Positions 55,474-64,000 of a stretch of DNA of 64,000 bases are shown here, in pieces. Both the position numbers and the translations under genes were made by a program. The notes beneath the pieces are model-generated. The model was given only the letters and a program-made list of their open reading frames with translations, was not told the DNA's origin and did not search any database. The stretch is from positions 62,001 through 126,000 of the forward strand of contig CAIPAI010000029.1 in NCBI GenBank assembly GCA_903863015.1. The letters run 5' to 3'. The DNA is from an uncultured Actinomycetes bacterium (GTDB lineage: Bacteria > Actinomycetota > Actinomycetes > Nanopelagicales > Nanopelagicaceae). Each line of letters opens with the position of its first letter. Within the stretch, counting starts at the first letter, position 1.

Positions 55474-56175
55474 GTGGTGTTTGAATTTCTTCTTCCGCTC
55501 ACTTGTCTCCACTGTCGCCGGCCTTCTCGCTTTTCACTCTGCGAAGTCTGTGTTGCCCCCTTTCATGATGTGCCGAGATGTGTGGCCCATGTCAGTGGCA
55601 TTCCTCTCTGGGTGACTGCCTATTACGGCGGAAGTGTGCGCCGAGCAATCGTTGCTTACAAGGAAGAAGGCGTTACTTCGCTCCGTAAGCCTCTTAGTTT
55701 TGCGATTGCTAATGGCATTGCGCACTTTGCCCAGGAGTATCCAGATCTTGTGGTGGTTCCCATTCCTTCACGTATCCAGGCGTTGCGCAGTCGGGGAGAA
55801 GATGCCATTGGGGAATTGGCAGTGGCCGGCGCGCGGGCCGCGGGCCTGCCGGCAAGCGCCGTGCAGCGCATGATTCGGATGAGTCCACTGGTCCGGGATC
55901 AGGGGGGTTTGGGCGCGGCCGCGCGGCGGCGGAATATGACCGGTGCCCTGAAACTTTCCCCCGCTCTCGTGGCGCGTTCGCGGGCTCGCCTCGTGCTCAT
56001 CGATGATGTGGTCACCACCGGAGAGACGGTACGGGCGGCCATCGCCCTCTTCCCGCCTGAGAAAGTGGTGGGAGTTGTTGCAATTGCCCTTGTGGCGCCG
56101 CCTACACGAGCCTCCGGGGGGAGTCCGCCCGGCGACGGGGGTAGCGCTCATCGCCTACGATGGAGACCGCAATAG
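55474..56175 (+). CDS. comF: ComF family phosphoribosyltransferase-like protein
   Basis: A 233-residue protein with an N-terminal zinc ribbon (CLHCRR and CEVC) and a C-terminal phosphoribosyltransferase domain with VLIDDVVTTGETV. ComF is needed for DNA uptake in competent bacteria. Homologues occur widely in non-competent species, where the role is unknown. The tail (PPTRASGGSPPGDGGSAHRLRWRPQ) looks unlike the family and may be recent extension. The start is GTG 55474. It precedes secA; no hpf/raiA gene lies between, unlike in many actinobacteria. Confidence 0.87.
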   Translation: MVFEFLLPLTCLHCRRPSRFSLCEVCVAPFHDVPRCVAHVSGIPLWVTAYYGGSVRRAIVAYKEEGVTSLRKPLSFAIANGIAHFAQEYPDLVVVPIPSRIQALRSRGEDAIGELAVAGARAAGLPASAVQRMIRMSPLVRDQGGLGAAARRRNMTGALKLSPALVARSRARLVLIDDVVTTGETVRAAIALFPPEKVVGVVAIALVAPPTRASGGSPPGDGGSAHRLRWRPQ

Positions 56176-56210
56176 TCCCCAAGAAATAGCCCTCAAACAA
56201 AGGTAGGCCA

Positions 56211-58874
56211 GTGTCCGCACTTCTTGACCGAATTCTACGAGCCGGAGAAGGCAAGACGCTTCGTCGCCTCGAGAAGATCGCCGCCAGCGTCAATTCGCTC
56301 GAGGCAGATTTCCATGCCATGAGTGATGAGGAACTCCGTGGCATGACGGCAGAATTCAAAACGCGCTTAGCCGCTGGCGAAGAACTCGACGACATCCTTC
56401 CTGAAGCATTTGCAGTAGTTCGCGAGGCGGCCACCCGCACGCTAGGTCAACGCCATTACGACGTGCAGCTCATGGGTGGGGCCGCCCTCCACGGCGGCAA
56501 TATCGCTGAAATGAAAACTGGTGAAGGTAAGACTCTGGTCGGCACGCTTCCTGCTTATCTCAATGCACTTTCGGGCAAGGGCGTTCACATCGTCACGGTC
56601 AATGATTACTTGGCTGAACGCGATAGTGAGTGGATGGGACGCATCCATCGCTTCCTCGGTCTTACTGTCGGCGTCATCCTCGGATCTATGACACCAGCAG
56701 AGCGTCGCGAAGCGTATAACTGCGATATCACCTACGGCACTAACAACGAATTCGGGTTTGATTATCTTCGCGACAACATGGCGTGGACTTTAGATGATTG
56801 TGTGCAGCGCGGACACAACTTTGGCATTGTCGACGAAGTTGACTCCATCCTTATCGACGAAGCGCGTACCCCACTGATCATTAGCGGCCCCGCCGATCAA
56901 CCTACAAAGTGGTACAAAGAGTTTGCCACCCTCGTTAAGTCACTCTTTCCTGGTGAGCACTACGAAGTAGACGAGAAGAAGCGCACTGTTGCTGTCATTG
57001 AAGAAGGAATCACTAAGGTAGAGGAACTTCTCGGCATCGATAATCTTTACAAGTCGGAAAATACTCCTCTTATTGGATATCTCAATAATGCGCTTAAGGC
57101 CAAGGAACTTTTTAAGCTTGATAAGGATTACGTCATCATGAGTGGCGAGTTACTTATCGTAGACGAGCACACCGGTCGCATTCTCGCAGGACGACGTTAC
57201 AACGAAGGTATGCATCAAGCGCTCGAAGCAAAAGAAGGCGTAGAGATCAAAGACGAAAACCAAACTCTCGCCACTATCACTTTGCAGAATTACTTCCGTC
57301 TTTACGACAAGCTTTCGGGTATGACCGGAACTGCTTCAACAGAAGCTTCCGAATTCGATCAAATTTACAAGCTTGGTGTCATTCCTATTCCGACGAATCA
57401 ACCCATGCAACGCCTAGATCAAGCAGACTTGGTTTATAAAACAGAGCAGGCAAAATTCGCGGCCGTTGTTGAAGATTTGGTTGAGCGTCACCGTAAGGGC
57501 CAACCCGTCTTGGTCGGTACAGTCAGCGTCGAACGCTCTGAGCACCTCAGCGACTTGCTCCGTAAGCGCGGGGTTCCACACGAAGTTCTTAACGCCAAGC
57601 ATCACGAGCGCGAAGCCTCGATCATTGCGCAGGCTGGCCGCAAGGGCGCTGTTACCGTCGCTACCAATATGGCTGGTCGTGGAACCGACATTATGCTCGG
57701 TGGAAACTCAGAATTTATGGCAGATCTGGAATTGCAAAAGCGCGGGCTCTCTCCGGTAGATACCCCTGACGAGTACGAAGCGGCTTGGCCAGCTGAAGTT
57801 GAACGCCAACGGGCAGCAGTGGCTGCCGAGCACGAATTGGTTATCTCTTTGGGTGGTCTCTACGTCCTCGGAACAGAGCGCCACGAATCTCGTCGTATCG
57901 ATAACCAGTTGCGTGGACGCGCTGGACGCCAGGGAGATCCCGGCGAATCACGTTTCTATCTCTCACTCGGCGATGAGTTGATGCGGCGATTCAATTCTGG
58001 TCTGGTCGAACGATTCCTTGGTGCCGCTGGAATTCCAGATGATGTCCCCATTGAATCCAAGATGGTCAGCAACGCGATTCGTTCGGCGCAAACTCAGGTT
58101 GAGTCGCAGAACTTTGAAATCCGTAAGAACGTGCTGAAGTACGACGACGTACTGAATCGCCAACGCACGGTTATTTATGATGAGCGTCGCCAAGTACTCG
58201 AAGGCGCTGAACTCAAAGAACAGATTTCAGTCTTCGCGGAAGAGACAATCGAGGCTTACATCACTGGTGCAACAGCAGAAGGTTATCCAGAAGATTGGGA
58301 TCTCAATCAGTTGTGGATCGCTCTGGGTAATCTCTTCCCCATCTCACTCACTATCGAAGCGATCGAAAGTGAATGTGGGGGCCGCGATGGTGTTTCAAAG
58401 GACTTCCTTGTGGAGAAAGTCATTGAAGACTTGCGCGCCCAGTACGACGTCCGCGAAGCAGATGTCACTGAAGAAGTAATGCGCGAATTAGAGCGTCGCG
58501 TAGTTCTTTCAGTACTCGATCGCAAATGGCGCGAACATCTTTACGAAATGGATTACCTCCAAGAGGGAATCGGTTTGCGCGCAATGGCGCAACGCGATCC
58601 GCTCGTTGAGTATCAGCGCGAAGGCTTCGAACTCTTCGCCGCCATGATGGATGCCATCAAGGAAGAATCAGTTGGCTACGTATTTAATGCACAAGTAGAA
58701 GTTGAAGAGGCCGCACCACAAAAGCCCACACAACTTGTCTATACCGCGCCATCAGAGAGCGGCGAGACCTCTTCTACCGTGGCTCGAGAAGATGGCACTC
58801 CACGGAGTGCGCCTTGTCCTTGTGGCTCAGGTAAGAAGTACAAGCGATGCCACGGGGATCCTAAAAACCGATAA
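56211..58874 (+). CDS. secA: Preprotein translocase ATPase SecA
   Basis: SecA drives unfolded preproteins through SecYEG. The 887-residue protein has the DEAD motor: Walker [10 protein letters not shown] near residues 102-110, [13 protein letters not shown], the preprotein cross-linking domain and [10 protein letters not shown]. The helical scaffold follows, then the C-terminal zinc-binding SEC-C motif [14 protein letters not shown] in the last 20 residues. Length is slightly short but complete. The start is GTG 56211. By position after comF it is the housekeeping SecA1. Confidence 0.98.
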   Translation: MSALLDRILRAGEGKTLRRLEKIAASVNSLEADFHAMSDEELRGMTAEFKTRLAAGEELDDILPEAFAVVREAATRTLGQRHYDVQLMGGAALHGGNIAEMKTGEGKTLVGTLPAYLNALSGKGVHIVTVNDYLAERDSEWMGRIHRFLGLTVGVILGSMTPAERREAYNCDITYGTNNEFGFDYLRDNMAWTLDDCVQRGHNFGIVDEVDSILIDEARTPLIISGPADQPTKWYKEFATLVKSLFPGEHYEVDEKKRTVAVIEEGITKVEELLGIDNLYKSENTPLIGYLNNALKAKELFKLDKDYVIMSGELLIVDEHTGRILAGRRYNEGMHQALEAKEGVEIKDENQTLATITLQNYFRLYDKLSGMTGTASTEASEFDQIYKLGVIPIPTNQPMQRLDQADLVYKTEQAKFAAVVEDLVERHRKGQPVLVGTVSVERSEHLSDLLRKRGVPHEVLNAKHHEREASIIAQAGRKGAVTVATNMAGRGTDIMLGGNSEFMADLELQKRGLSPVDTPDEYEAAWPAEVERQRAAVAAEHELVISLGGLYVLGTERHESRRIDNQLRGRAGRQGDPGESRFYLSLGDELMRRFNSGLVERFLGAAGIPDDVPIESKMVSNAIRSAQTQVESQNFEIRKNVLKYDDVLNRQRTVIYDERRQVLEGAELKEQISVFAEETIEAYITGATAEGYPEDWDLNQLWIALGNLFPISLTIEAIESECGGRDGVSKDFLVEKVIEDLRAQYDVREADVTEEVMRELERRVVLSVLDRKWREHLYEMDYLQEGIGLRAMAQRDPLVEYQREGFELFAAMMDAIKEESVGYVFNAQVEVEEAAPQKPTQLVYTAPSESGETSSTVAREDGTPRSAPCPCGSGKKYKRCHGDPKNR

Positions 58875-58878
58875 CTGG

Positions 58879-59391
58879 TTAGCCGACAATAAACGAAGTG
58901 GTCATCCATCGACCATCGAGACCTTCAAGTCGCATGGCAACCGCGCGCACGCGTTGGTCAAGTGCAAAGAGCACACTCGCTTCGGCGATGCCATCTGCCG
59001 GTTCACATAGGTGCACTTTCATTACTCGAGGCATTCCTTTGAGTTGCCCATATCTCCGTTCGAGATGGGCATAGACCGGTCGATTGCTCCACCGCACAAG
59101 TTGGGCAACATTGCGACGACCGGCAAGTACCTCTAGTGCGGCTTGGCTATATTTCCCCGCCCAAATGCGCGGATGGGGGAGCGCAGCTCGTGGCGTGGGT
59201 TGCGCATCGAAATCTGGATCGCTCACCAAATGGAGCGGAAAGGCGCTCTCTTCAAGGCCCAAATCTAATTCGGCATGATGGACGATCTCTAGGGTGGGTG
59301 TGGGGAAGAGCCTCACTCCGGTGTCGCGTCGGTGCGGCTTTAAATCTAGCTCTGGAGCGGAACTTACTGAGTGTGCAAGTGCGGTAGCCAT
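58879..59391 (-). CDS. Rv3235-like protein
   Basis: A 170-residue soluble protein conserved beside secA1 in actinobacteria. The N-terminal 80 residues are variable and Pro-rich. The C-terminal 90 residues contain the family core (ALEVLAGRRNVAQLVRWSNRPVYAHLERRY) and end with ALDQRVRAVAMRLEGLDGRWMTTSFIVG, which reads like an NTF2/cystatin-type sheet. Function unknown. ATG 59391 is preferred, preceded by GAGAGGG; an in-frame start 18 codons upstream exists. It converges on secA with a four-base gap. Confidence 0.8.
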   Translation of the reverse strand: MATALAHSVSSAPELDLKPHRRDTGVRLFPTPTLEIVHHAELDLGLEESAFPLHLVSDPDFDAQPTPRAALPHPRIWAGKYSQAALEVLAGRRNVAQLVRWSNRPVYAHLERRYGQLKGMPRVMKVHLCEPADGIAEASVLFALDQRVRAVAMRLEGLDGRWMTTSFIVG

Positions 59392-59518
59392 GGGAGCCCT
59401 CTCTTCGGTGGTGCTCCTAGGCTCCGGTAACTCTCCGTTGTTCAATATCCGCCATTTGGCTCACCTCGTCTCCACCCTTTTCTCGGGCGGTGGATATCGC
59501 TCTGAGCCAGCAGAGGAG

Positions 59519-60127
59519 ATGCAGAAATCTGCGGGCATGAAAATTCGATCGCTCCCTCGCCCCTCGCTCTTTGCACTGCGCTCCGCAATGATCTCGATTG
59601 CCCTCCTTCTGATCGCTTTAGTAGTGATTCAACGTGTGGAACACCGAGTCACAGTGTGGACGCTTACCCACGACTTGGCGGCCGGCACCTCTCTGCGTGC
59701 TGAAGATCTCAGCAAGAGCTCGGTGACCCTCAATGCGCAGGCAGCGCATTATCTAGATGCCCGGACAGACCCAAAGAATTGGATTGCGCTTCAAGATCTC
59801 TTTGCTGGGGAAATCCTCTCGGCCCGCTCCGTAAATAAAAGTGACGACAACGTGATTCGAAGAATTGTCTCCATCAGTGTCGAGGAGAACCACCTTCCCG
59901 CTCATCTCGTCCGCGGAGAGAAGATAGATCTGTATGTAACTCCAATGGGTTCGCAGAACGACATTCTGGGAGCTCCCGAGCGAGTTGCTGAAGCACTTGT
60001 CGTATTAGGCACGAACATTCAGGGAGTGCATACCGGTGTTGCTCTCTCGGTGCTCGACCAACAAGTGAGTTCCATCGTCGAAGCTGCCCAGCGCGGTCAT
60101 CTTGATGTGGTGGGGTATCCCAAATGA
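59519..60127 (+). CDS. SAF-domain membrane protein (CpaB/RcpC-like)
   Basis: A 202-residue protein with one membrane span at about residues 23-41 (SAMISIALLLIALVVIQRV) and an extracytoplasmic SAF domain (LTHDLAAGTSLRAEDLSKSSV, then DLFAGEILSARSV). The CpaB/RcpC part resembles Tad-pilus assembly proteins and shares the LVRGEKIDLYVTP pattern. ATG 59519 directly abuts AGAGGAG, so the start is uncertain; ATG 59537 is possible, and the frame stays open upstream to 59294. Its stop overlaps the next start as ATGA. No pilin or Tad ATPase gene is seen nearby. Confidence 0.75.
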   Translation: MQKSAGMKIRSLPRPSLFALRSAMISIALLLIALVVIQRVEHRVTVWTLTHDLAAGTSLRAEDLSKSSVTLNAQAAHYLDARTDPKNWIALQDLFAGEILSARSVNKSDDNVIRRIVSISVEENHLPAHLVRGEKIDLYVTPMGSQNDILGAPERVAEALVVLGTNIQGVHTGVALSVLDQQVSSIVEAAQRGHLDVVGYPK

Positions 60128-61236
60128 GCGTGCAATATGTAGTGGCATTACAAGGCGCAAGTGTTGAAGAAGTCGTCCTAGAAACTTGTTTCGAAATGGG
60201 TTGGCAATTGCGTGATCGCGCCTCCTCATATGCCGATGGTTTACGTTCGGCAACTCGATTTGGTGTTACCTATTTCCTTACTGATCTACTGCCTCCACCG
60301 ATAGATGTCACCGAAATGAACGGACTCAGAATCGTAAGCATCGCTCACCAGGGTGATCAGAGATCGCTCTATGCTCCGCCTTTTCATCGCAACTTTGTAC
60401 AGATCTCCTACTCGGATCACCGCCAACTGAGGAGTGGTCTGCTTGCGTTGCAGAGCAAGGATGGTCAAGGAAAGTGCATTGGAATAACGAGTGTGTTACC
60501 CAATCTAGGAAGAACCATGACGGGTCTTCATCTCTTTGCCGAGATGGGAGGTGCCGGGAGAGCCATCTCATTTGGAGCGCTTGATCCTGCAGATATCGGA
60601 GCTCACCGCCTTCTCAATGTCGCAAGTAATCTTTCGCATATCGATGGGCGCCCGTGGGAGGAGCAAGAAGTATTCCCAGGCGCACACCTACTTAAATACG
60701 GCGATGGGCATGCAGCTGATCTTTGCGATGATCTACGAGGGGCCTTTGCTTTCAATCTGATTGACCTTGGCCCCAGTCGTCCATTTCACCCCAATGAGCG
60801 ACGAATACGCTCGCGTCGATATTTTGAAGCCATTGACGCTGTCGACGCGCTACTTCTTCTCATGGAAGATTCCCCGAAGGGAGTAATGCAAGCACTCGAT
60901 TTGCTCAACCTATTTCAAGAACGCGTTCCCACCATTGACGTTCATCTATGTACTAATCGAAGCACCGGGAAGAGTGCCAATCTGGATCTCTTGCAATCAC
61001 GTGGGTTCTCGCCCTTATCGATGCCCGAAGCGAGTAAAGAGATTGCCGACGTGGAAAGAGGTAAAGGTTTGGTCGGGGAGCGACATCGGCGTTCTCCATA
61101 CCGAGATGCCATCCTGCTGATTTGCGAAACGCTACAACGAGATTTTGCGGAGCAAACTGAGATACATTCAGGTGATGCGCGCACTTATCGTGGACTGGGG
61201 CGGGGTTCTCACAAACGCTCTTCGCGAACCCTTTGA
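60124..61236 (+). CDS. TadZ/CpaE-like protein with a degenerate P-loop
   Basis: A 370-residue protein. Near residue 120 it has the motif GITSVLPNLGRTMTGLHLF, placed where MinD/CpaE-type ATPases carry a deviant Walker A, but here the conserved Lys is Arg and the Gly-rich loop is shortened. The later FNLIDLGPSRPF and ALLLLMEDSPKGVMQALDLLN segments match the MinD fold. It begins inside the stop of the CpaB/RcpC-like gene, so it may act as a non-hydrolysing localisation factor. Its last 62 bases overlap the HAD gene in another frame. Confidence 0.68.
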   Translation: MSVQYVVALQGASVEEVVLETCFEMGWQLRDRASSYADGLRSATRFGVTYFLTDLLPPPIDVTEMNGLRIVSIAHQGDQRSLYAPPFHRNFVQISYSDHRQLRSGLLALQSKDGQGKCIGITSVLPNLGRTMTGLHLFAEMGGAGRAISFGALDPADIGAHRLLNVASNLSHIDGRPWEEQEVFPGAHLLKYGDGHAADLCDDLRGAFAFNLIDLGPSRPFHPNERRIRSRRYFEAIDAVDALLLLMEDSPKGVMQALDLLNLFQERVPTIDVHLCTNRSTGKSANLDLLQSRGFSPLSMPEASKEIADVERGKGLVGERHRRSPYRDAILLICETLQRDFAEQTEIHSGDARTYRGLGRGSHKRSSRTL

Positions 61237-61807
61237 ACGATGGGCGCAAGACGAAGGCGTTGATCACGACCATTACCTCATGGTGCTCAAGGAATTGTTA
61301 GGCCAAAATACATACGACGCGCTTAACCCCATTCATGCATTGGAGCGGGGCGAAGTATCAAATCCAGATTTCGAAGAGATGCTAGGAGCCAAACTCAAGC
61401 GAGTAGATGGCCAACCTCTTGATTCGGCAGGAATGTTAGAGCGCATGTTTTCCTACATCGAGCATGCCCCGAATATGAACGCTCTAGTACGTAGGGCTCG
61501 TGAAAAGGGGATCGCAACCGCGCTCCTCTCCAATTCTTGGGGCAACACATACCCGCGGGATCTTTGGGATGGCATGTTTGATCACGTGGTCATCTCTGGA
61601 GAAGTGGGCATGCGCAAGCCGGAGCCAGAAATCTTCAAATACACACTCGACTTACTTCAGGTCGAACCTTCTGAAGCGGTCTTCGTAGATGACCTCATGA
61701 AGAATATTGAAGGGGCTCGAGCCGTGGGTCTCGTGGCGGTCCATCACTTCGAATATGAAAGCACCCTGATGGAGCTCGAAGCCCTCTTTGGTTGCTCGCT
61801 CACCTAA
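61175..61807 (+). CDS. HAD-superfamily hydrolase (subfamily IA type)
   Basis: A 210-residue cytoplasmic phosphatase-like protein. Motif I is IVDWGGVLT, with the nucleophile Asp but Gly replacing the usual second Asp, a form known from DFGGV-type HAD proteins. Motif II is LLSNSW, motif III RKPEPEIF and motif IV FVDDLMKN. Substrate unknown. ATG 61175 is preferred; GTG one codon earlier is in frame. It overlaps the upstream gene by 62 bases and is followed 15 bases later by DUF6912. Confidence 0.85.
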   Translation: MRALIVDWGGVLTNALREPFERWAQDEGVDHDHYLMVLKELLGQNTYDALNPIHALERGEVSNPDFEEMLGAKLKRVDGQPLDSAGMLERMFSYIEHAPNMNALVRRAREKGIATALLSNSWGNTYPRDLWDGMFDHVVISGEVGMRKPEPEIFKYTLDLLQVEPSEAVFVDDLMKNIEGARAVGLVAVHHFEYESTLMELEALFGCSLT

Positions 61808-61822
61808 TGAGAGAATAGGCCC

Positions 61823-62317
61823 ATGCGGATCTATGTCCCGAGCACCTTTGCTCTCGCCACAGAGTGGTTGGCAGCCGGTACGTTTTCAGTGGAACGTGCT
61901 TACGCTGTAACGGAGGCGCTTACCGAGTGGTATGAGCAAGGCGATGAAGAAGAGCTTGAATATGTAGCGGCAAGTGTTGCTGCCAAGGAGTCCCTCTTTC
62001 TTATTTCTCAGGAAAGTACAGATCCAACTTTTCGCCGCGTTGTTCTCGCTTTTGATGTTCCAGAATCTCTCACAGGTGGCGAGGTGGAGCCGCGCGGTGG
62101 AATTGCCATCAATGGCGAGTTAACTTTTGCAGAGTTGCAGTCGGCATTAATCGATGGAGACGACGCGCTTACAGATGTGAAGAGTGCAGCTGCCCTTATG
62201 GATCGGGCCTCGGCTGGTGATGGCGAAGCACAATTCGTGGTGAGCCAAGTCGAAGGACATGAACTACTCTGGTTCGGACCCACTGAGATTGAATTCGTTC
62301 TGCAAGTGGATAAATAG
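61823..62317 (+). CDS. DUF6912 family protein
   Basis: A 164-residue soluble protein. It has the characteristic start MRIYVPSTFALATEWLAAG and a core with EYVAASVAAKESLFLI and VVLAFDVPES, ending in ELLWFGPTEIEFVL. The family is actinobacterial and without known function; I recognise it from this N-terminal pattern and position by a histidine kinase. GAGAAT lies six bases upstream of the ATG, again a leaderless-type arrangement. The kinase starts at the base after its stop. Confidence 0.78.
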   Translation: MRIYVPSTFALATEWLAAGTFSVERAYAVTEALTEWYEQGDEEELEYVAASVAAKESLFLISQESTDPTFRRVVLAFDVPESLTGGEVEPRGGIAINGELTFAELQSALIDGDDALTDVKSAAALMDRASAGDGEAQFVVSQVEGHELLWFGPTEIEFVLQVDK

Positions 62318-63787
62318 ATGCCGACGTTAGATGAGTTGGTGGGTGGGAAATCGGCGCTCACGTCAGAAGATCTGATCACCCTTCATACGTTGATTGCTGA
62401 TTGGCAACTTTTAGCAGACCTCTCCTTTGCCGACTTACTCTTATGGGTGCCATTACGTGCAGACGCTAATAGTTGGCCTTCTGGGCACATGGTGATTGCC
62501 CAGATGCGCCCCACCACCGGTCCCACCGTTCTCCCCACTGATCTCGTCGGCACGCAAGCCGCTTGGGGAACACGTACCGATCTCGATGGCGCACTCAGCG
62601 AAGAGAAGATTATGCGATCACGCGCGGCAGTAGCTCGAGATGGTTTCTCAATGCGCGATGAAGTTATTCCAGTCCGGCACAACGATCGCGTCATTGCACT
62701 AGTGAGTCGTCATACAAACGCCAACAATCAGCGCACCGCTGGGCGCCTCGAAGAGATCTATCTGGAATCCAGCAACGATCTTGCCGAAATGATGGTCGAA
62801 GGTCTTTATCCGATCGCAAATGCCACCGGGAATGTACGTGTGGGTGATGGATTGATCCGCGTAGACGCACAGGGCAAAGTGAGTTTTGCCAGCCCTAACG
62901 CGCTTTCTGCACTTCGCAGATTCGGTATTCAATCAAGTATTGAGGATCAAGATCTCGGAGTTGTCGTTACGGAGGCTTTGAAATTTGGTGCTCGCACGCC
63001 CGTTGATGAATCACTCATTCCACTATTTCAAGGAAGGACACATCGCGAAACAGAGATTGAACGCCGCGGTTCCATTCTCGATGTGCGAGTAATTTCTCTT
63101 TCTCGCGAGCACCAAAAACTGGGCGCGCTCGTACTGCTTCACGATGTCAGTGAGATTCGACGAAGAGAGCGCGAACTCCTCAGCAAAGATGTCACCATTC
63201 GGGAAATTCATCACCGGGTAAAGAACAATCTACAAACAGTCTCGGCGCTTCTCCGACTGCAAGCCAGACGATTAGAAGATCCTGCCGGTCGGGCCGCTCT
63301 CAATGAGGCGGTACGTCGAGTGGCTGCAATTGCCGTAGTACACGAGACGCTTTCAAATGGTGCAGAAACCGACGAGAACGTTGACATTGACCTCATTATC
63401 GATCGCCTCATGGCCCTTGTTGTAGATGTCTCTCCTACGAGCGAGCGTATCTCTGTCGTGCGAGCTGGCAACGCTGGACATTTACCACCGCACCGCGCCA
63501 CCCCACTGGCCATGGTGCTTGCTGAACTTTTCCAAAATGCGTTAGAGCATGGGCTTGCTTCAAGTGGCGAGACATTGACGGTGACCGTAACCAGAGAAGC
63601 GAATGTTCTGGAGATTAAGGTTTCTGATGATGGCGCTGGCTTGCCGGCTGATTTTGATCTTGCATCTTCTACACATTTGGGATTGCAAATTGTGAAGACT
63701 CTCACTGAGAATGAATTACAAGGTTCGATTTCATTGAAGGAAAGATCAGGCCCTGGAACAGATGCGCTGCTGCGCATTCCACTCTAA
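62318..63787 (+). CDS. pdtaS: PdtaS-like soluble histidine kinase
   Basis: A 489-residue kinase without membrane spans. The N-terminal GAF-like sensor starts with MPTLDELVGGKSALTSEDL. A PAS domain follows (about 175-275). Then comes the HisKA_2 phosphoacceptor helix REIHHRVKNNLQ (His298/299), and an HATPase domain with the N-box LAELFQNALEHG and G-boxes DDGAGLP and LGLQIV. In M. tuberculosis PdtaS phosphorylates the RNA-binding antiterminator PdtaR and responds to nitric oxide and copper. PdtaR itself is not in this window. The start abuts the DUF6912 stop. Confidence 0.92.
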   Translation: MPTLDELVGGKSALTSEDLITLHTLIADWQLLADLSFADLLLWVPLRADANSWPSGHMVIAQMRPTTGPTVLPTDLVGTQAAWGTRTDLDGALSEEKIMRSRAAVARDGFSMRDEVIPVRHNDRVIALVSRHTNANNQRTAGRLEEIYLESSNDLAEMMVEGLYPIANATGNVRVGDGLIRVDAQGKVSFASPNALSALRRFGIQSSIEDQDLGVVVTEALKFGARTPVDESLIPLFQGRTHRETEIERRGSILDVRVISLSREHQKLGALVLLHDVSEIRRRERELLSKDVTIREIHHRVKNNLQTVSALLRLQARRLEDPAGRAALNEAVRRVAAIAVVHETLSNGAETDENVDIDLIIDRLMALVVDVSPTSERISVVRAGNAGHLPPHRATPLAMVLAELFQNALEHGLASSGETLTVTVTREANVLEIKVSDDGAGLPADFDLASSTHLGLQIVKTLTENELQGSISLKERSGPGTDALLRIPL

Positions 63788-63897
63788 AGACGCATATCGC
63801 CCTATCTGAGGCGGAAGCCTATTCTCATAAATTGCCATAGCGGATAGTGTGCATGAAATTGACCGGGGGCAGCTCGGTCTCAAGCAGGGGAGATGTT

Positions 63898-64000
63898 ATG
63901 TCTACAGATTCAGAGATCACGCGCGTCATTGGGCTCTACACGAAGGGTGCAGGCGCAGGAGACGCGGCCAGTCTCGACGAAGCATTCCACGATAATGCCT
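63898..64000 (+). CDS. NTF2/lumazine-binding-like protein, N-terminal fragment (3' end outside window)
   Basis: ATG 63898 has a clear AGGGGAG nine bases upstream. The 34 visible residues (MSTDSEITRVIGLYTKGAG, then GDAASLDEAFHDNA) fit the first helix of NTF2-like/SnoaL-like or putative lumazine-binding proteins, which often begin with a LYxxGAxxGDxxxLxxAFHP pattern. The gene continues beyond the window end. It follows the kinase by 110 bases, so co-transcription is possible. Confidence 0.65.
   Translation, partial: MSTDSEITRVIGLYTKGAGAGDAASLDEAFHDNA

Overview
The window reads as chromosome of a streamlined actinobacterium of moderate GC, judged by eye at about half G+C. The lineage rests on gene content: a WhiB regulator, mycothiol genes (mca, mshB), F420 genes (fbiA, fbiB), a PdtaS-type histidine kinase, and the actinobacterial families DUF501, DUF3499, DUF3817, DUF4307, DUF5719, DUF6912 and TIGR03089. 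Several blocks keep the order I recall from Mycobacterium tuberculosis, for example greA/DUF4307/mca, fum-glpX, ispH/DUF6542/ychF, fdx-dapC and fbiA-fbiB/whiB/manB. An aquatic, Nanopelagicales-like lineage would fit the compact genome, but that is inference. I saw no rRNA, CRISPR array, insertion sequence, phage or integrase gene.

Layout. 1-13 kb: an ABC-F fragment, a MarR regulator, tRNA-Gln, then glmU-prs-rplY-pth-mfd, a SurA-like lipoprotein, mazG-eno-ftsB-DUF501-ppx and a family 5 uracil-DNA glycosylase. 13.8-18.6 kb: an unusual tRNA-Leu(UAA), a BI-1 membrane protein, and a leftward marR-MFS-MFS-msrA operon. 18.6-24.6 kb: greA and DUF4307 face mca, followed by a 55-residue membrane protein, SURF1, DUF3817, a cis-prenyltransferase, PIN-PhoH and a secreted transglycosylase-like protein. 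24.6-31.9 kb: fumarase, glpX, a helix-turn-helix/TOBE regulator with a lone ModB-type permease, ispH, DUF554, DUF6542 and ychF. 31.9-43.6 kb: typA, a Nudix hydrolase, an S9 peptidase, mshB, VanW, cysS, a GNAT enzyme, ferredoxin, dapC and TIGR03089. 43.6-53.7 kb: mannose activation (guanylyltransferase, phosphomannomutase), F420 assembly, whiB, and a giant glycosyltransferase with DUF5719 and DUF3499. 53.7-64 kb: a MerR-like regulator facing ahcY, comF, secA, a CpaB/TadZ-like pair, a HAD hydrolase, DUF6912, the histidine kinase and a truncated NTF2-like gene.

How the genes work together. Most are housekeeping: wall precursors (glmU, cis-prenyltransferase, dapC, mannose activation), PRPP, translation factors, repair-coupled transcription, protein export, redox buffering and cofactor F420. 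Coding is extremely tight. Eight of ten convergent gene pairs overlap at their 3' ends and the other two are within 8 bp. Many starts look leaderless, with a -10 hexamer 6 or 7 bases before the start codon. The features least like ordinary housekeeping are three palindromes sitting in promoters (HTH-TOBE/modB, MerR/ahcY, whiB), a cluster of seven CCGAA/TTCGG motifs before the secreted transglycosylase gene, a Nudix gene with no normal start codon, and the short-armed tRNA-Leu.
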